NCBI RefSeq assembly: GCF_028769735.1
Contig: NC_088171.1
Span: 144,047,917 to 144,111,916 of the forward strand
Source of the DNA: Zonotrichia leucophrys gambelii
Lineage: Eukaryota > Chordata > Aves > Passeriformes > Passerellidae
DNA: 64,000 nt
Direction of reading: 5' to 3'
This document shows, piece after piece, positions 48,597 to 61,875 of this stretch; the first letter of the stretch is position 1, and the number at the start of each line of letters is the position of its first letter. Made by a program: the position numbers and the translations under genes. The notes below the pieces were generated by a model, which worked only from the letters and a program-made list of their open reading frames with translations, made no database searches and was not told where the DNA came from.

Positions 48597-51500
48597 AACA
48601 TTGCAACAGCATGCACGTAAGACTGGCTATCCCACTGTCAGGAAAGTGTCTGGGGCTACTTGAGATGCCCTTGGATGGCTGCTTGCCCTCCAGCTGCTGT
48701 TCCTGGGTGTCTCATGGGGTACCCAGTTTGGGAAGTTGCATCTGTCTCATCTTGTTTCAAAGTGCCAGAGTGTTTTCTCACCTGGTTAATGCTCCAACTA
48801 TCTCCACAAATACTTTTGTTTCTTCCCTTTTCCCCAGTGAGACAGTGAAGCAATTTTCCACAATCTTCTCACCAGTACTCAACAGCCAACTCTGAACACA
48901 GAGTCATCATCAGCTTTTGCTCTCTTCATGCTTGTGCTTCCTCATAATGCCATTCCATTTTCTCTCTAATGGTCTCAGTTTTCTCTGTATTTTCTGTTTA
49001 TTTCTTCTTTTCTCCCCACTTGAAATGGCCAACAACATCTCATCTCTTTGTGCTGTGTTGAACTAATAACATTTAGGCTTCCAAGAGCTGTTTGCAAGCT
49101 CCTAGTGGCAGAACTATCTAAGAGTGCAATTCCTACTCCACCACGTGTCCTCAGGGAGTGTTAGGGATACCTCCTTCAGACTCCTTCTGATCTTTACTTC
49201 ACCTCTCAAGATTCAAGTACATTGATGAAGGAGTAAGGTAGAAACATTTTTTAATGCTAAACGAGAGAGGATCCTGGCAGATATCCTGAGAGCCATATTA
49301 ATGAGGATTATTTCTCACTGTTGATACTGTGTCTCCAGATTGCAAGAAAGTAAATATTTCCTATTTACAGCACATAGAAAGCACAAGAATAAATGTGTGT
49401 ATATAATGGTTAAACTCTCAAGTATTTTATGTGATCTGCAATTGTGTCAAATAGAGCACTTAATTGCTCCAGCCACTACCTTCAGTCTCTGACCTACATT
49501 TATGACAGGAACTGTACAAAAACCTACGAAAGTCAAAGACAGGAATGGTTTTAGACAGCTTTTCCTGGCTTTTATCTGATGAACCAGAGACTGTTTCTGA
49601 ATCAGAGACAAGTGTCACCTAAGCCCAGATTTCCAGTAGGTGTAAATGTGACTCACAAAAAAGGGGCTTGAAAGACTTCAGGTAAAAGCAACTCCCCCCC
49701 ATCCCCCCTTCCCCAACTCACTCATGTATGTTAATTTAAGAAAAGCAAACATTTGTAAAAGAAAGCTGTTCAGCTAGAAATGTTGAGAACATGTGTTTTC
49801 CTTGTTGCAGCACAGCCAAAAGAGACAAAGTTTGCTTTACACAGTATCACATTTTGCCAAATTAACAGTAACAGTATTATTAATATTTAATATTTATATG
49901 ACACTGTCATCAGGAGGTCAGCTGGGTCTGATCCCTGCTGTGTGAGATGTGCAGACACCAGAAAATTATCTAGATTATTTTTATTTATGTTGAGGAACTA
50001 TTGTAATGTGCTGCAATCCTGTGGAGCCTGCCAAGATGTAGGCCCAATCTCCAAAAGGCTTAGGTGCATTTTTAGGACAATTTGCTTTTATAACTGAGAG
50101 TTTCAAGTGAAGTTCTTCCTTTGTAAGCTTTTGACATATTATTAAAAGCTGATTTCCATGTTGAGTCATAAAATTATGGGATCTGGTTCTGACAACACCT
50201 GAGTAGTGGTGTGTGGAGGAGTGCATTTCCTATGGCTGACATACAGCTGCAGAGGGAAAAGTGGATGTGTTCTTGTCGTGACATGGAAAATTTGATCATT
50301 GTGGAGTTTAATATTTGCATATGGGTATAAAAGCAGATGTGTTAAAACCTCCAGTGAAGCTGGTGAGAGGTTTTGGTTTACCAAAGCCATCCGAATTTTC
50401 GTAAGGATTCGCTAGCCACATAAAATGAGCTTTTCTGGGTATTGTCCTGACCCTGTGACTGTCCCATGGCCCTCAGTTTAGGCATTTCAGAGTGAGATGT
50501 TTGCCAGTACATGAAATGGGGCCTTCAGAACAACCAGAAAATAATTAAAGATCACAGTTTAACCTCTACTCCCACTACCTGTCTGCCACTGGACATTTCT
50601 CAGGTCATTGTAATATGCTGAAATTGTAGTATCTTCTCTTTCAACGCACACAGGTTTGATTTGAGGTTCATCCTGACATCTCTGGCCAGTTGGGATGGTT
50701 GAGCCCCCAGCTCCATGTACCTTTGTACTTCTAGCAAATTATCTAAATTGCTTCTTCAAAGTGCTGGAGTGACCCCAGAGTGGAGCTATTTTGGCAGAGC
50801 CTGTGCCCCTGCCATCACAGACACATCCAGAATGGCTCACAGCAGCACCCAGGCTGCAATGCCCTCTGTGCTCTGGCTTTGGTGCCTTGGAAAAGTCTCT
50901 GCTTTTATCCCCCACTGTGAGAAAGAGGCTTGAAGGTTTCTATGGAGCATGTGATTTTCTGAGACAGCAGTGTAGAAATGATGGCTTTGAAGTAAGGAAC
51001 AGGCATGATTGCAGCTCCAAGCTTTGTGCTTTTTACTCTCCTGATTGCCCCCACTCTCCAGCTTTGGTTTGCACCATTTGTCTCTGAGTGCAGGAGCCAG
51101 ATCCAGCCCAATGTGCTGCAGGCAACCAGGCACCAGTGTGCTCCCGCAGCTGAAAGGAGTTGTGTCCTGAGGACAGGATTAGGGCTGTCCTGCAGTAAAA
51201 CCCCATGAGCCATGAGGTATAGCTGCTGTCCTCAGCACAAATGGCTCTGTCATGGTTGCAGTTTGCAATAGGATAACCTGGTGCTCCTGTTGCACCACAT
51301 CACTTGTGCATGCAGATGCGGCCTGAATCAGTGTGTGCCTGTGGGGAGCAAAAACACACACACAATCTCATTGCCTCTGTGTGACAGCCTGTCTGCCAGA
51401 ACATCAATGATTCCCTGGGTATTCAGGAGCCTAGAGACTCTTCTTTGGTGAATAAACTGCAGTAGGAAGATGTGTTTGAAATTTCCATCATGTAGGATGC

Positions 51501-54500
51501 TTAACAAACTCTCCTGTGACAACTGCACTGAAGAAAACTGGGTGGATGTATGTGGAAAATGTTTCTTGAAGCTATATACAATGACAGTTCACTGCATTTA
51601 TGTCATTCCTTGCTGAGTTATTTTACTTGCATTGCTTCCAGAATGCTTGCTGCAGAACAAATTCAGGCAAAATAAATAATATAAGCAATATAATATCACA
51701 CAGAGATTTTCCAAACATTATTTTGCTCAGCCAGCTAAAGGGATATTCTAGGCTCTGGAGATGACAAAAGAAATTTTATTCTAATCTAAGCGTGCCTATC
51801 ATTCAGAGCCTGGGAAATGAAAGCTCTGAACAGCCAAGGGCTCATCTGTTCAAGTCCTTCCCTGACTTTATCCATGCCCCATGTTATAATGCATAGTCAT
51901 AAGAGCAAAATTCACAATAAAATTAAATGGCTGGCCTAAATTCTTCTCCCTCAGCCCAGAATTTAGGTAGGAAATGAGGACTGCATTCTGTATAGGAAGG
52001 GAAGAAATACCATGCTGTGCCTGCAGAGTGGACTCACATAAATCAGGAAGAATTGCTCAACAGAGCACGCTGATTTTTTTTCTGCGTTTTAGATTTTTGT
52101 TTAGGTTTTTTTTTCCCTTAGACAGAAGTGTAGCAGTGGTTAGGACTTTTTTTATGCACTTCACTTGAATTTTACTTCAGCAACCTACCCCATGAATTTA
52201 ATAATCATGGACAAGTTCCAGTCTAGAACAGCTTCTAGAAACTTTCAATTTACAGCTGCAAATCTGTAGCAGAGAAATCAGATCAATATTTTTCACAAGT
52301 GTCAATTCTAATTGATCTTTTTTTAAATTACAGTGAAATATATTACGATTCCTATGCCCCCTTTTCCTTCCCTCCAACTTATCCATCTACTTTTACACCA
52401 AATCAGAGACAAATCAGAATTATCCAAGTATGATGAGATGTAGAAAGAAGCTTAGACATGGTTTGTATAATTCTAGAGATGAACCTAAAGCTGTGAAAAA
52501 CACAAATATCATCAAATATGCTCAGATTTGAGTAATCTTTGTTTGTTAATTGTTTTTCTCAAAAGTGGCATTTCAGTGGGCTTAGAACTGCTCCAAAAGT
52601 CAGGATGAGCTTGTCACTCTTGAAGGTGAGAAGCAGAAAAGGAGATACATAAAGATAGATTAGTTGATTAAAAAGCCATCTGTCTCCTGTCTTTCAATAG
52701 TTCATCTGGCAGGGACTCATTCAAAATGCAAAGAAGAAGGTTTCAGTTTCCTCATCTGCCAGACGAGATCTGAGCCCACCTGAATTTCCCAGGAACAGCC
52801 CCCAAGTAGCAGACTGATATTCCCCAGTGCAGGATGGAGACAGGGGAAATGTTTTTTTCAATACCTCTGATAGAGTAGGTTCTCCCTTGTTTATAATATT
52901 GAAATATTCATGAGAGTGATGTCCTGTCTCTCCTCTGCAGGGCCTAAACACCATGATATAGAGTTGTTCTCTCTGGCCTAATGAATATTTCAATATTCTA
53001 TACAGAGTAGAACAAGATCTTCAGGGGGAAAAAAAATAAAAAGCAAGACACAAATTATTTCCCAGCAGACTATTCCCCTGTGCAATAGAGTAAACAAACT
53101 CCTTTAGCTTCTCATCTCTGGGAGGAAAGTGGGAACTGAACCCCAACTTTCTACCTCCTGGCAAAACTCTGCAGCCACTAAATAAACTGGTAGTGCCTGT
53201 TTAGGTAGTGCCTTTTTTCTTTTTCTTTTTTATTTTTTTTCCTTCTTCACCTAGGAAAGAGACCAAAGGAGAAATCAATGGCTTTGTTATTTTCTTTTTA
53301 TTGTGAAAAACTGTAAATGCTTCATGTTTGTTCATTGGGCTGGTTAGGTTTTGTCCACCAATTCAAAAATTTGTTACTGCCTCCTGAGTTATAATTGGTA
53401 AAACGGTGCTGGGGGAAGGCAAGATAAATTTTCAGTTTTTTAAAGTGAAGATCAAAAAGCATTGTTTGGAAAGGTGAAACTGACAATTTTCAACTTCTGA
53501 TGACATAAGATCAAATATAATCACTTTACAAATTAATAGGGGTTGTTTCTTAGGGTTTTTTTTGTGTTATTTCCCCTTAACTGATAGGTACATAAATTCT
53601 GTATGGAAATTGTTTGGTCCATGAACATGGGGAGCAGACCTTTAAAATAAGGACTATTTCTGAACCCATGCTTTTCAGACTATTGCTGCTGTTTCAAGAA
53701 CGACTTGCTGGATTTACTTCAAACCTTAACAGAAAAATATCTCTCCTGGATGCTCACCAATCCACCTGAAATTTCAGCCTCTTGGGAGTTGTTCTGCCTT
53801 TATTTTTTTGATCAAAGTGTGAGTAAGAGGTTCATAATCTGATTCGTTAACAACGTCTTACAGCTTTAAAATAAATACCCTCTCAATTTTTTACCATTTT
53901 ACCTTCCTGGTTAAGACGAGTTGCAATTCATGCCAAAAAGTGCTCTGCCAGCACTGAGGCTCCAGTTTCACTGCTTTATTAGAGCTTTAGCTCTATGATT
54001 AGCCTGAGGATAGATTCACAAATAACAGCTGCTCAGCTGGGGCATTTCCTTAATCCATGCCTGTGCCTTTCAGAATCAAAGCAATACCAAGGCAGGAGAA
54101 AATTATCTCAACCCTACAGAGCTCCATAGAGTAGAGTAGGGAAGCGAGCAAATGGGCATTTCTCTGCTGGAAATCTTGTAGAGGCTCAGATGAGACAAAT
54201 GCACTTCAGTGATGGAACTACCCTCTGTTGACACATTTAATCTAAATTAATTTTTTCATCTTTATGCAACAAAATATGACCCAAACCGTCTGGGGCACTG
54301 GAAAAAGAAAGACACAAAAAATAGCTATAAGCAAGCTGCTGTGTGAGCAGTACCCTGGAAGTGCTGAGAATGTTTTTAGTGCTAATTATTGTACATAATA
54401 AAATATATTTATCTTCCTGCTCAGGAAATTCTTGAATGTTCTGCATTTGTCCCTTCCTACTTCTCTAAAACATTTTTCATACACACTTGGTTATATTTTT

Positions 54501-57347
54501 TTCTAAGGAGAAGTATAATAAAATAGAAAATATGGAACCTGATTGTTTACCTATTTACTATGGCACAAACAGCAGTAGTTTCACTGAACATAATAGACCT
54601 AAACCTCAGTTGATGAAATCACTCTGGAGATATTGGTTGTGGTAGAAACCTACTGATCTACATGAGATAAAAAACCAGTAAAGTGAAACCAAAGTTGCAT
54701 GAAACTAAAGTAAATGAGAAAAAAAAAAATCAGTGTCATTTGTTTACTGTTTTCATACCTACTGTGTTTTTGTGATGCTGTTATGTGAAATAATTCAATG
54801 AGTATCTTATAGCCAACCAAGTAGAATTTGCTGGAAAAAAAATCTTTTCTGGCTATAATAAACTAAATTCCTTTAATACTAAGACCACTCTTCTATGTCT
54901 GAAAGCTTTTGGATATTGTGCTAGTTACAGACAGGCCTTCTGTCTCTTCAACAGCTGAGTTTTTGAAGTCAGGCCCATAAGGTAAGTTGAACTGCATGAA
55001 GAGATGAAAAATGAAATTAAAGAGATAAAACATGACTCTTGCACTACTGGACTCATGTGGATATTTACCCTTCATGCACACAGCTGTGTTCATACATAAT
55101 TGGAGCTGGAGAGAAAGTTAAGGGTACAGATGCAAGATAAATGGTTCCTATGAGAGCAACATGTCCAGTACTTTTTTACAATTTTGACGCATCTCTCTCC
55201 TCCAAAGAAATTATTTTTGTTTTCTCTTCAATTCTCTAGAGGTCTGTTTCCTTCAAGTATTCAGAATAAAATATGCCACTGCTAGTGACATAAATAATAT
55301 TTTGTTTCTGCTAACTGTGCAGAACAGCACTTTAGGGAGAGAGAATTGAGGATATGCCCTTCCTTTTGCCTCATGGAGAGAATATCTCCTACCAAGATTT
55401 CACTCTGTATAACTATGAAAGTGGTGGAATCATTATTGTGTCTCTGATGATGCTTTGGAGCTTTGCACAACTCTAAGCCAGGCCATGCCCTCTGACAGCT
55501 TGAAGGGAGATAGATGAGTAAGAGCTGGCACAGATCTGAAAGTCTGAGGTGTAGTGCCCATGAAAACAACTGCAGAAGTTCACTGAAAGAAGGCTGTGTG
55601 CCCATCAGTCTGTCTGCCTCCTCTGCACCCATTATTCTGATTGGTTTCATAAAGAATATGTCTATGAAACTCTCAGTATCACTTGTCCTTATGTTAGATA
55701 CACACAGGTTAAACTTTTCTTCCTCACAATGTATTGCAATTTTACCATTTGACATATTGATAATTTTTTCTTGGTATTTTCTGCTGTTCCTTATTGATTG
55801 CAAGGCTTGGGGTTTTTTAGTTGGAGGCTGGCTGGAGTTTTTTGCTATGATCCTATCTCAAAAGCAAATGCAATGAATGCAATGTTTGCCTGTTTGTCTT
55901 CTGGTTCCCCAGTAATTCAGTTGTCACAGCTTGGTGCTCAGTGATATATACATATATATATATATCCCTGACCCTGGGTGATACTCCTGGTGCTAATTGC
56001 TTTTTCTCTGACTGAAAGGAGAGCTTTAGGTAAATAAGTGCTGCCTCAGAGATGGAAACATCAGGAGCTGAGGTAATTAGATTTTTAAGATTTCATTGCT
56101 CTGAATTTGTGCATTGAAATGGAGGAGGCTGAAGATGAAGCTCTGGGCTCACTGATGACAGGGGGAATTTTGACATGGGTGTTCAAGAATCCTTCTCTGA
56201 GAGTTCAGGATAGTCCTTGCTGGGTTTCTGGTATTTACCCAAAGAGGCCTTGTTTGAATATAGATCTTTTTCTCTAAGTACAATTTGTTACAGCCAGGCA
56301 CGAACACCAGGGGCACACGGAGCTGTGGCTCCCCTTACAGCACACAGCTCCCTCCTGCCCTGCAGCAGCCCCTCAGGGTCTGGGTGGGCAGATGGTGAGA
56401 GATTGCCTTCTTCAGTGAAGCTGATTCACCTAATCCTTAAGTGAAATAACACCACACAGAGCAGCCTTGTTTAAGCTGCATATTTGTTTTTTTGCTTTGC
56501 AGCTTACAATTATAGGGGAGCATATGGCAATGCAGAGGAGCAGTCAAGGTCCAGACCCCTGGGATGAGTGTAGCTGCAGTCCTACATCAGTGAAACCAAA
56601 TGACTTATGGCAGAGATGGCTCTGGTCCCAGGAGACATCTGCTGCCTTGCTGGGGAAAGCTGTGGTGACTGCACAGAGCTGCCTGAGCAGAGCAGCAGAG
56701 CCCAGCTCAGACCTGTAGCCCAAAGTGTGCTTGGAAATGCAGTGAGTGGCATCAACAGGTCTGCTTTTGAGTGCCTGCAGTGGTGCCTGGAAGCAGTTGA
56801 ACCCAGGCTATATATTAGTAGTTTTCCGCACTATCCTGGGACAATGGAATAAAGGAAAACAAGACTGTTGCCTGAATGGCCATATTTCCTTGCACTTCTA
56901 CTCCAGAGATCTTTCCCTGTTTCTCAGTGTGTTGCCATCCCATTCAGTCCAGGAGTAACATGACAACATCAATATCAGTAGCAACAATAACAAATAATAA
57001 CAATAATAAATATTATCTCAGATCTATGCTCTCTCTGGGGACATTTGCACAGAAAATTTGCATTTCATAAGGATACTTGCTCTAATACTTACCTTCCAAA
57101 TATCTGCCTTTGGAAATATTCATTCCACAAAACTCCCTCCCAGTGAAAAAACCTGGCATGGTTTATTGGCCTGTTTTTCTGCCTAACTGTCTGTTAGCTC
57201 ATTTTCTAGGGACAACTCCCAGGTCTGCCATGGTTTCGATCACTAGTGCTCTTTCTTTGTCCTCTTGTTCACTCTTGCTACAAATATCACTGTCCCACCA
57301 CTATTTAATTCCCCTGCAGTCCATGGACCACGTCTTGCCCCCAGTGG
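48597..57347. other. Non-coding stretch, no gene seen
   Basis: Immediately right of the primer-binding site there may be a short stub of retroviral leader, but I recognise no gag, pol or env wording, so the provirus is truncated. The rest has no exon I can support; the longest frame (minus strand, 55282-55803, 173 codons) has no recognisable domain. The part 53000-55300 is AT-rich. Simple repeats include a TA run at 55944-55965 and an AAT/AAC run at 56981-57011. Confidence 0.55.
55944..55965 (+). repeat. (TA)n microsatellite
   Basis: TA dinucleotides are interrupted by a single C (ATATATACATATATATATAT). It is a simple repeat, likely polymorphic. Confidence 0.9.
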
Positions 57348-58052
57348 TGTCAGGGACACCAGCAGTGGTATATCTGTTCTCCAGGACAACTCCACACTCC
57401 TGGTCTTGTCAGAACCCAGGAAATTCCTCTGGCTGCCCTGGAGGACTTGAGACCCTGACAGGGGCTCAGAGACCTTGGCACAGAGCCCAAGACCCCTGTG
57501 CCTTTGATCTTGACCCATGGAAAAACAATTACCAACCTTTACATGAAGAATTACAAGTCAAGAAGTTTTAAGTAGAATAATAGTTAGTTTATCATGGGGT
57601 GAAAAATAGTTTTTTGGGTTTTTTAGAATGGGAGTTCAAGAGGCAAGATGGAGGAATCTGGGCGTGTCCGGCCTTTCTTCTTTCTAGCCTCTATCTTCTG
57701 CTGTGATGTAGGCACTTTTAGATTGGTTTAGAGTAGAAACTCACTGTCTAACATAGGTGATAGGTATTGGGAAGTTATGGTAAATAATTTACAGGTAGTT
57801 TTTAGTATAAAAGATAACACCGCCCTGGGGCAGGCATAGTGCCTCTGTCTGACCTGCTGAGCAGACCTCGGCAGACCAGAGTAAGAATTTTATAGATAAG
57901 AAACAATAAACAACCTTGAGACTGAGAACTGAAGAGTTCTGACTCCTTCTTTGATCACTGGGCTGGGAAAAGAGACTTTCTAATGTATCTCGGGGTCACT
58001 GTGACCAGCAGAGATCCCAAGATGGTCTGAGAGTCTGATCTCCCCCACCACA
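57348..58052 (+). mobile_element. LTR of a passerine endogenous retrovirus, related to the one at 10.8 kb
   Basis: This is an LTR of about 705 bp in plus orientation with TGT...ACA ends (TGTCAGGGACACC ... CCCCCACCACA). A TATAAAA box lies at 57806-57812 and AATAAA at 57905-57910, again about 100 bases apart. The central and 3' parts (AAGATGGAGGAATCTGGGCG, GTATTGGGAAG, CTGCTGAGCAGA, AACAATAAACAAC) align in order with the LTR at 10779-11443, so the two belong to related families. Only about five CpGs remain, so this copy is older. The bases next to the ends (AGTGG before, TGCTG after) do not form a duplication, so the boundary may be off or one flank may have changed. No internal genes are present. 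Confidence 0.87.
57806..57812 (+). promoter_or_regulatory. TATA box of the LTR promoter
   Basis: TATAAAA lies at the U3/R side of the LTR, 99 bases before its AATAAA hexamer. This matches the arrangement in the related LTR at 10.8 kb. Present activity is unknown. Confidence 0.55.
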
Positions 58053-60331
58053 TGCTGGGGAGGAAGGAAGGACCCTCAGGTGTTTCATTGCGCTCTGGAT
58101 GGCTTTACCACTGCTTTACTTGGTGCAAGAGGATGGTGAGATAAACAACAATGACACTACTTATGAAGGGCCATTGAAATGTGGAATTTATCCTGTGTCT
58201 GTCTAAATGGCAGCAACTGCTCAATGTTACTAAAGGAGCAGAGAGCAGCATTTTCAAAGGAGAAGGATGGTATGACTACAAATCCAATGGAATAATGGGA
58301 TTTGTATGGGGGAAATGTTCAATCCCTTTCATAATAAACAGGTTTATGGATGACAGATGTGGATAAATAATGAATGCTTCCAATTCACAATCAAGGATTG
58401 AGTGAGCAGAAGATAATGCAGTTGCAGCTCTGACTGAATTTTAAACACCACTTGAAATCTCAGAGTTCAGTGTGAAGAAGGCCTATTCAATCATACACTT
58501 CTGTTTATGCTCTTTACTTCATTAGATTTAAGTAGTTATAATTCTGCAGACACAACTAAAAGCAGAGGTGGGCTGAGAACAAAGAAATGTAAACAACTAA
58601 TAAGATTTCATGCTTTATCCAAAGTGTTCCTTGAAGCTGTTTCACTATGAACACTCCAGCACAAGCAGTGAGTGTTAATTGAGTGGAATTGGGTGTGAAT
58701 GCACGTATCAGTCTTGTCAGCAGCAACAAGGCCAAAGAGACAACAGTGAGGAATACTATACACAGAGAAAAAATTAGTTTGAGAGGCACCCAGGGCTGGA
58801 GGAACACTTCAAAGCATGTAATGTGTTTGGGATATGAGTACATCTGGTCAAGCCTTAAAACAGAAATTAGAAAAGGGACTAAATTTTTCTTATTAGGTCA
58901 TCCACTCAATCTCCTTGTCAGTGTAGCATCCTTCACTGAGATTATTCCCTTCAGGGTTAACTTTCCAGCATTTTATTAATTCTAATTTGGGCATTTTATC
59001 TGTACTGACACAGTGAATAATTAACTCGAGGAACTCCTTGCTGAAGGTTAGCCTTGGAGCAAAGTGCTCAGCAGTGTTTTAAAAAGGCGTGGATGCATTT
59101 GTTAATGGCATCTGCACCTGCGCTGCTGGCAAATGGAACAGGGACTATCAATCTGGCACTACCTGGTCCCAAGACAATTATCCTAATGCTATGCCATAGC
59201 TGGATCATGAGACATTTGTATCAGCATCTAGAGCATCTTTTAGTTCACTTAGAGGCAAGAAATCAGGTTTCTAACTGAGCTAATGTATGAGGGTATCCAT
59301 CAGCAGAGTAGCTGAACTGTCTGTGTCAGTGCAGCAATAAATAAGAATGCAATCATGTTAAAGGTTGCACAGTGTGATTAAACCTGCTGCACACTCAGCA
59401 CAAAGGATGTCCTGGGACCTGCAGTGTCACTGCAGATGGGTCACAGCTGCCACACTCTGTGGCGGGGAAACACAGGGAGGGATTCTGGCTGGAGTGAGCT
59501 GCTCCTGACCATGCACCTCGCTGTGGCTGGGGCAAGGGGAAGGGCTGTACTCATACCAGTAGTTTAAATGGTGTCAGGAAACAGTTCTAGGAACTGGAAC
59601 CTGATAATTTGTGCTGTGAAAATGGCAGACTCAGTCACCATTATGGCTTGGCTCCAAGGATCTGTCTCTTAAACCTCCCCTGGGCATGATCTGGGGAAGG
59701 GCAGGGGACAAGGGTCCCTCCTCACAGGTGATTGGAATGTGGCCACCCTGCTTTGCAGAGCAGACCCAGGGTGTTCTCCAAAAGCTGAGAAATTACTCTG
59801 AGTGCATTTGATGTGTGCAGTTACAGGGGTGGTTTAGGGTTCCCTGCCTCCAAAGCTGGAAGTGGGGACCTCTGGGCTGGGATCAGCCCTTGCATGGTCA
59901 CAGCAGCCTTGAGCATCCACAAGCAGAGCGTGCGAGCAGCAAAGCTTTGGAGAGGTCATGGGAGGATTTTTGGACATGCTTGCTGTCAGGATAATGTTGC
60001 CACCCTCTCACACAAGGTCCCACGTGGCCAGATCCTGCCTCTTTGTCTTTTCACAAAGCTTTTCACACTCACTTGCCTGCCACAACATTCCTCATCACCT
60101 TCCGAGTCTCTGGGCTTGTACCCATATAGATCCCTATACCAAGGAAAACTAAAGCTGTTCTTCCTTTGTTCTTTTCCATGGCCATGCCTGAAATATGCAG
60201 TTTCCAAAAAGGCCTATTCAGCACAGTTCCTACACAGAAGAGGGTAACTCAATAGTCAATCACACAAAAAATAATTAATTATTTATTTCTGTGGATCTAT
60301 GGTTATGAATATATGTGTATGGACCTCCACT

Positions 60332-60346
60332 TCTCTCTCTCTCTCT
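60332..60346 (+). repeat. (TC)n microsatellite
   Basis: An uninterrupted TC dinucleotide run of seven to eight units. Confidence 0.9.
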
Positions 60347-61416
60347 GTAGATAGGAGGATAAATGTAAGTTAAAAAAGCAAAACTAACAAAATATTTGAT
60401 ACATCTATGGTCTTCTGCTCTCATAACTACTGAACTCCTGAGAAATTTTTTGTTATTATCCTAACAATGCTTCTGTGGCAAAGGAAGAGGCAAAAAAAGG
60501 ACGAGGCAAAAATCATGAAGAAATACAAATTGATGGAGGAATTAGAGTAGATCCAGATTGTTCACCAGAACACTGCAAGTGGTGTATGCTTGACCAACAT
60601 TCTTGACCAGCATTCTCCTGGTGTTGTAACCAAATAAGCAATTCTAATTAAGAAAAAAAAAGGAGGGGGGAAGGCAAAAACACGCATTCAGAAGATAATA
60701 TTTTATAGTTCATTCCAGGAGATTATATTTGAGATATCTGTTTAATAAAATCCCATCAAACATAATGTCATGCAGACTGATGTGCAGGACTAGGAGAAAT
60801 AGTTACCACTGAAGTGATTTAGGGTAAGTAACCCAGACCACCTACAATTATTGGACTCAAAAATGTACAAGTTCAGTTTTCAAAACGCTTCTCTAAGAGT
60901 AGCCTGCATGCCATATGTCTGCAAATGTTGCCTTCTACAGTACATACAAGGAAATCCAACAGCCTTGGAAGGCTCATATTTCATTTGATGCTGCTGCTGT
61001 GTTTATAAGAAACAGAAGAAAAATAATGATCTGATGGCAGAATATGATTTATGGCTTTGTGTGTAGGAGTGGGATACAAGCCCTGCCTCCTGGCAGACAG
61101 TCCCTGGCCCTGCATCTTTCCAGTCCATTTCAACTCGGTGACAAACATCTCAAAGGAGTGGAGCTAGGGCTGACTGAGTTTTCCATTTAGGAAAGGCTGG
61201 GAAGTGGCCAGATAACCTAAAAATGATTTTTGACTGAATAATCTAGGAGTAGACAGAAGCATTTCCTTTAGCCTTCTGCATAGCATTTCACTTTTAACTA
61301 CATTTTGGGTTTGGTTGAGGATGTGACTCCTGACTTTCTGCAGAGCTGACAGAGCTGCAAAGGCAAACCAGCACCCTGGATTGAATATTTTGCATTTGAG
61401 ACTAGCACCAAACACG

Positions 61417-61435
61417 AAAAAAAAAAAAAAAAAAA
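61417..61435 (+). repeat. Poly-A run (19 A)
   Basis: Nineteen A bases without a poly(A) signal upstream. It is read as a simple repeat rather than a retrocopy tail. Confidence 0.9.
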
Positions 61436-61794
61436 GGCAATTATGAAGTTGCAAGCTGTGCTAATACAAGTCTCTAGAACCTACTGGGGTGTCCAGTCTG
61501 GAACCTCTGGGTTCTGAGACCAGCTTACACCAGCTGTGATATGAACATGAAATTGCATAGAAGGTAGTCTAAGCATCTTCACTATAAATAAAACAGTCAG
61601 AGGAGCTTTGTTTTCCAATGGAAAAAATATGAAACACATAATTTTATATCAAATATCCAGTCTTGTTCACAGCAGGATGATGCCAGTTAAATGGTTTTGG
61701 ACAGGACAAGTCACATACAAGCCCAATTTTTGACTTTGCATAAGATGTAAAATCTAGTATCTTTGAAGTTCAGAGTTTTTAAATAGCTAAGACA

Positions 61795-61875
61795 TTCGGA
61801 ACCCAACTGCTTTCAAATTACTTCAGTGGGAGTTGCATACTTCCCTGCATTTGAAGATCTGGCTGAAGTGGTATA
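61795..61875. repeat. Relic of ancient amniote dispersed repeat
   Basis: The words AAATTACTTCAGTGGGAGTTGCATACTT and TTTGAAGATCTGGCTGAAG match in order the ancient 'ATTGACTTCAATGGGAGTTGCATGCTTA...GAAGATCTGGC' repeat seen across amniotes. The family is not assigned. Confidence 0.45.

Noticed and set aside
48597..49100. Remains of retroviral gag after the primer-binding site
   Set aside because: I could not see any frame with capsid or nucleocapsid wording, so only a possible short leader stub is noted.
55282..55803. 173-codon open frame on the minus strand
   Set aside because: Starts at a non-ATG codon, shows no known motif, and lies in AT-rich sequence without supporting splice signals.
57110..57571. 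153-codon open frame on the plus strand
   Set aside because: It runs into the LTR that starts at 57348, so about half of it is retroviral regulatory DNA.
61417..61435. Poly-A run considered as the tail of a plus-strand processed pseudogene
   Set aside because: No poly(A) signal upstream and no recognisable coding remnant.
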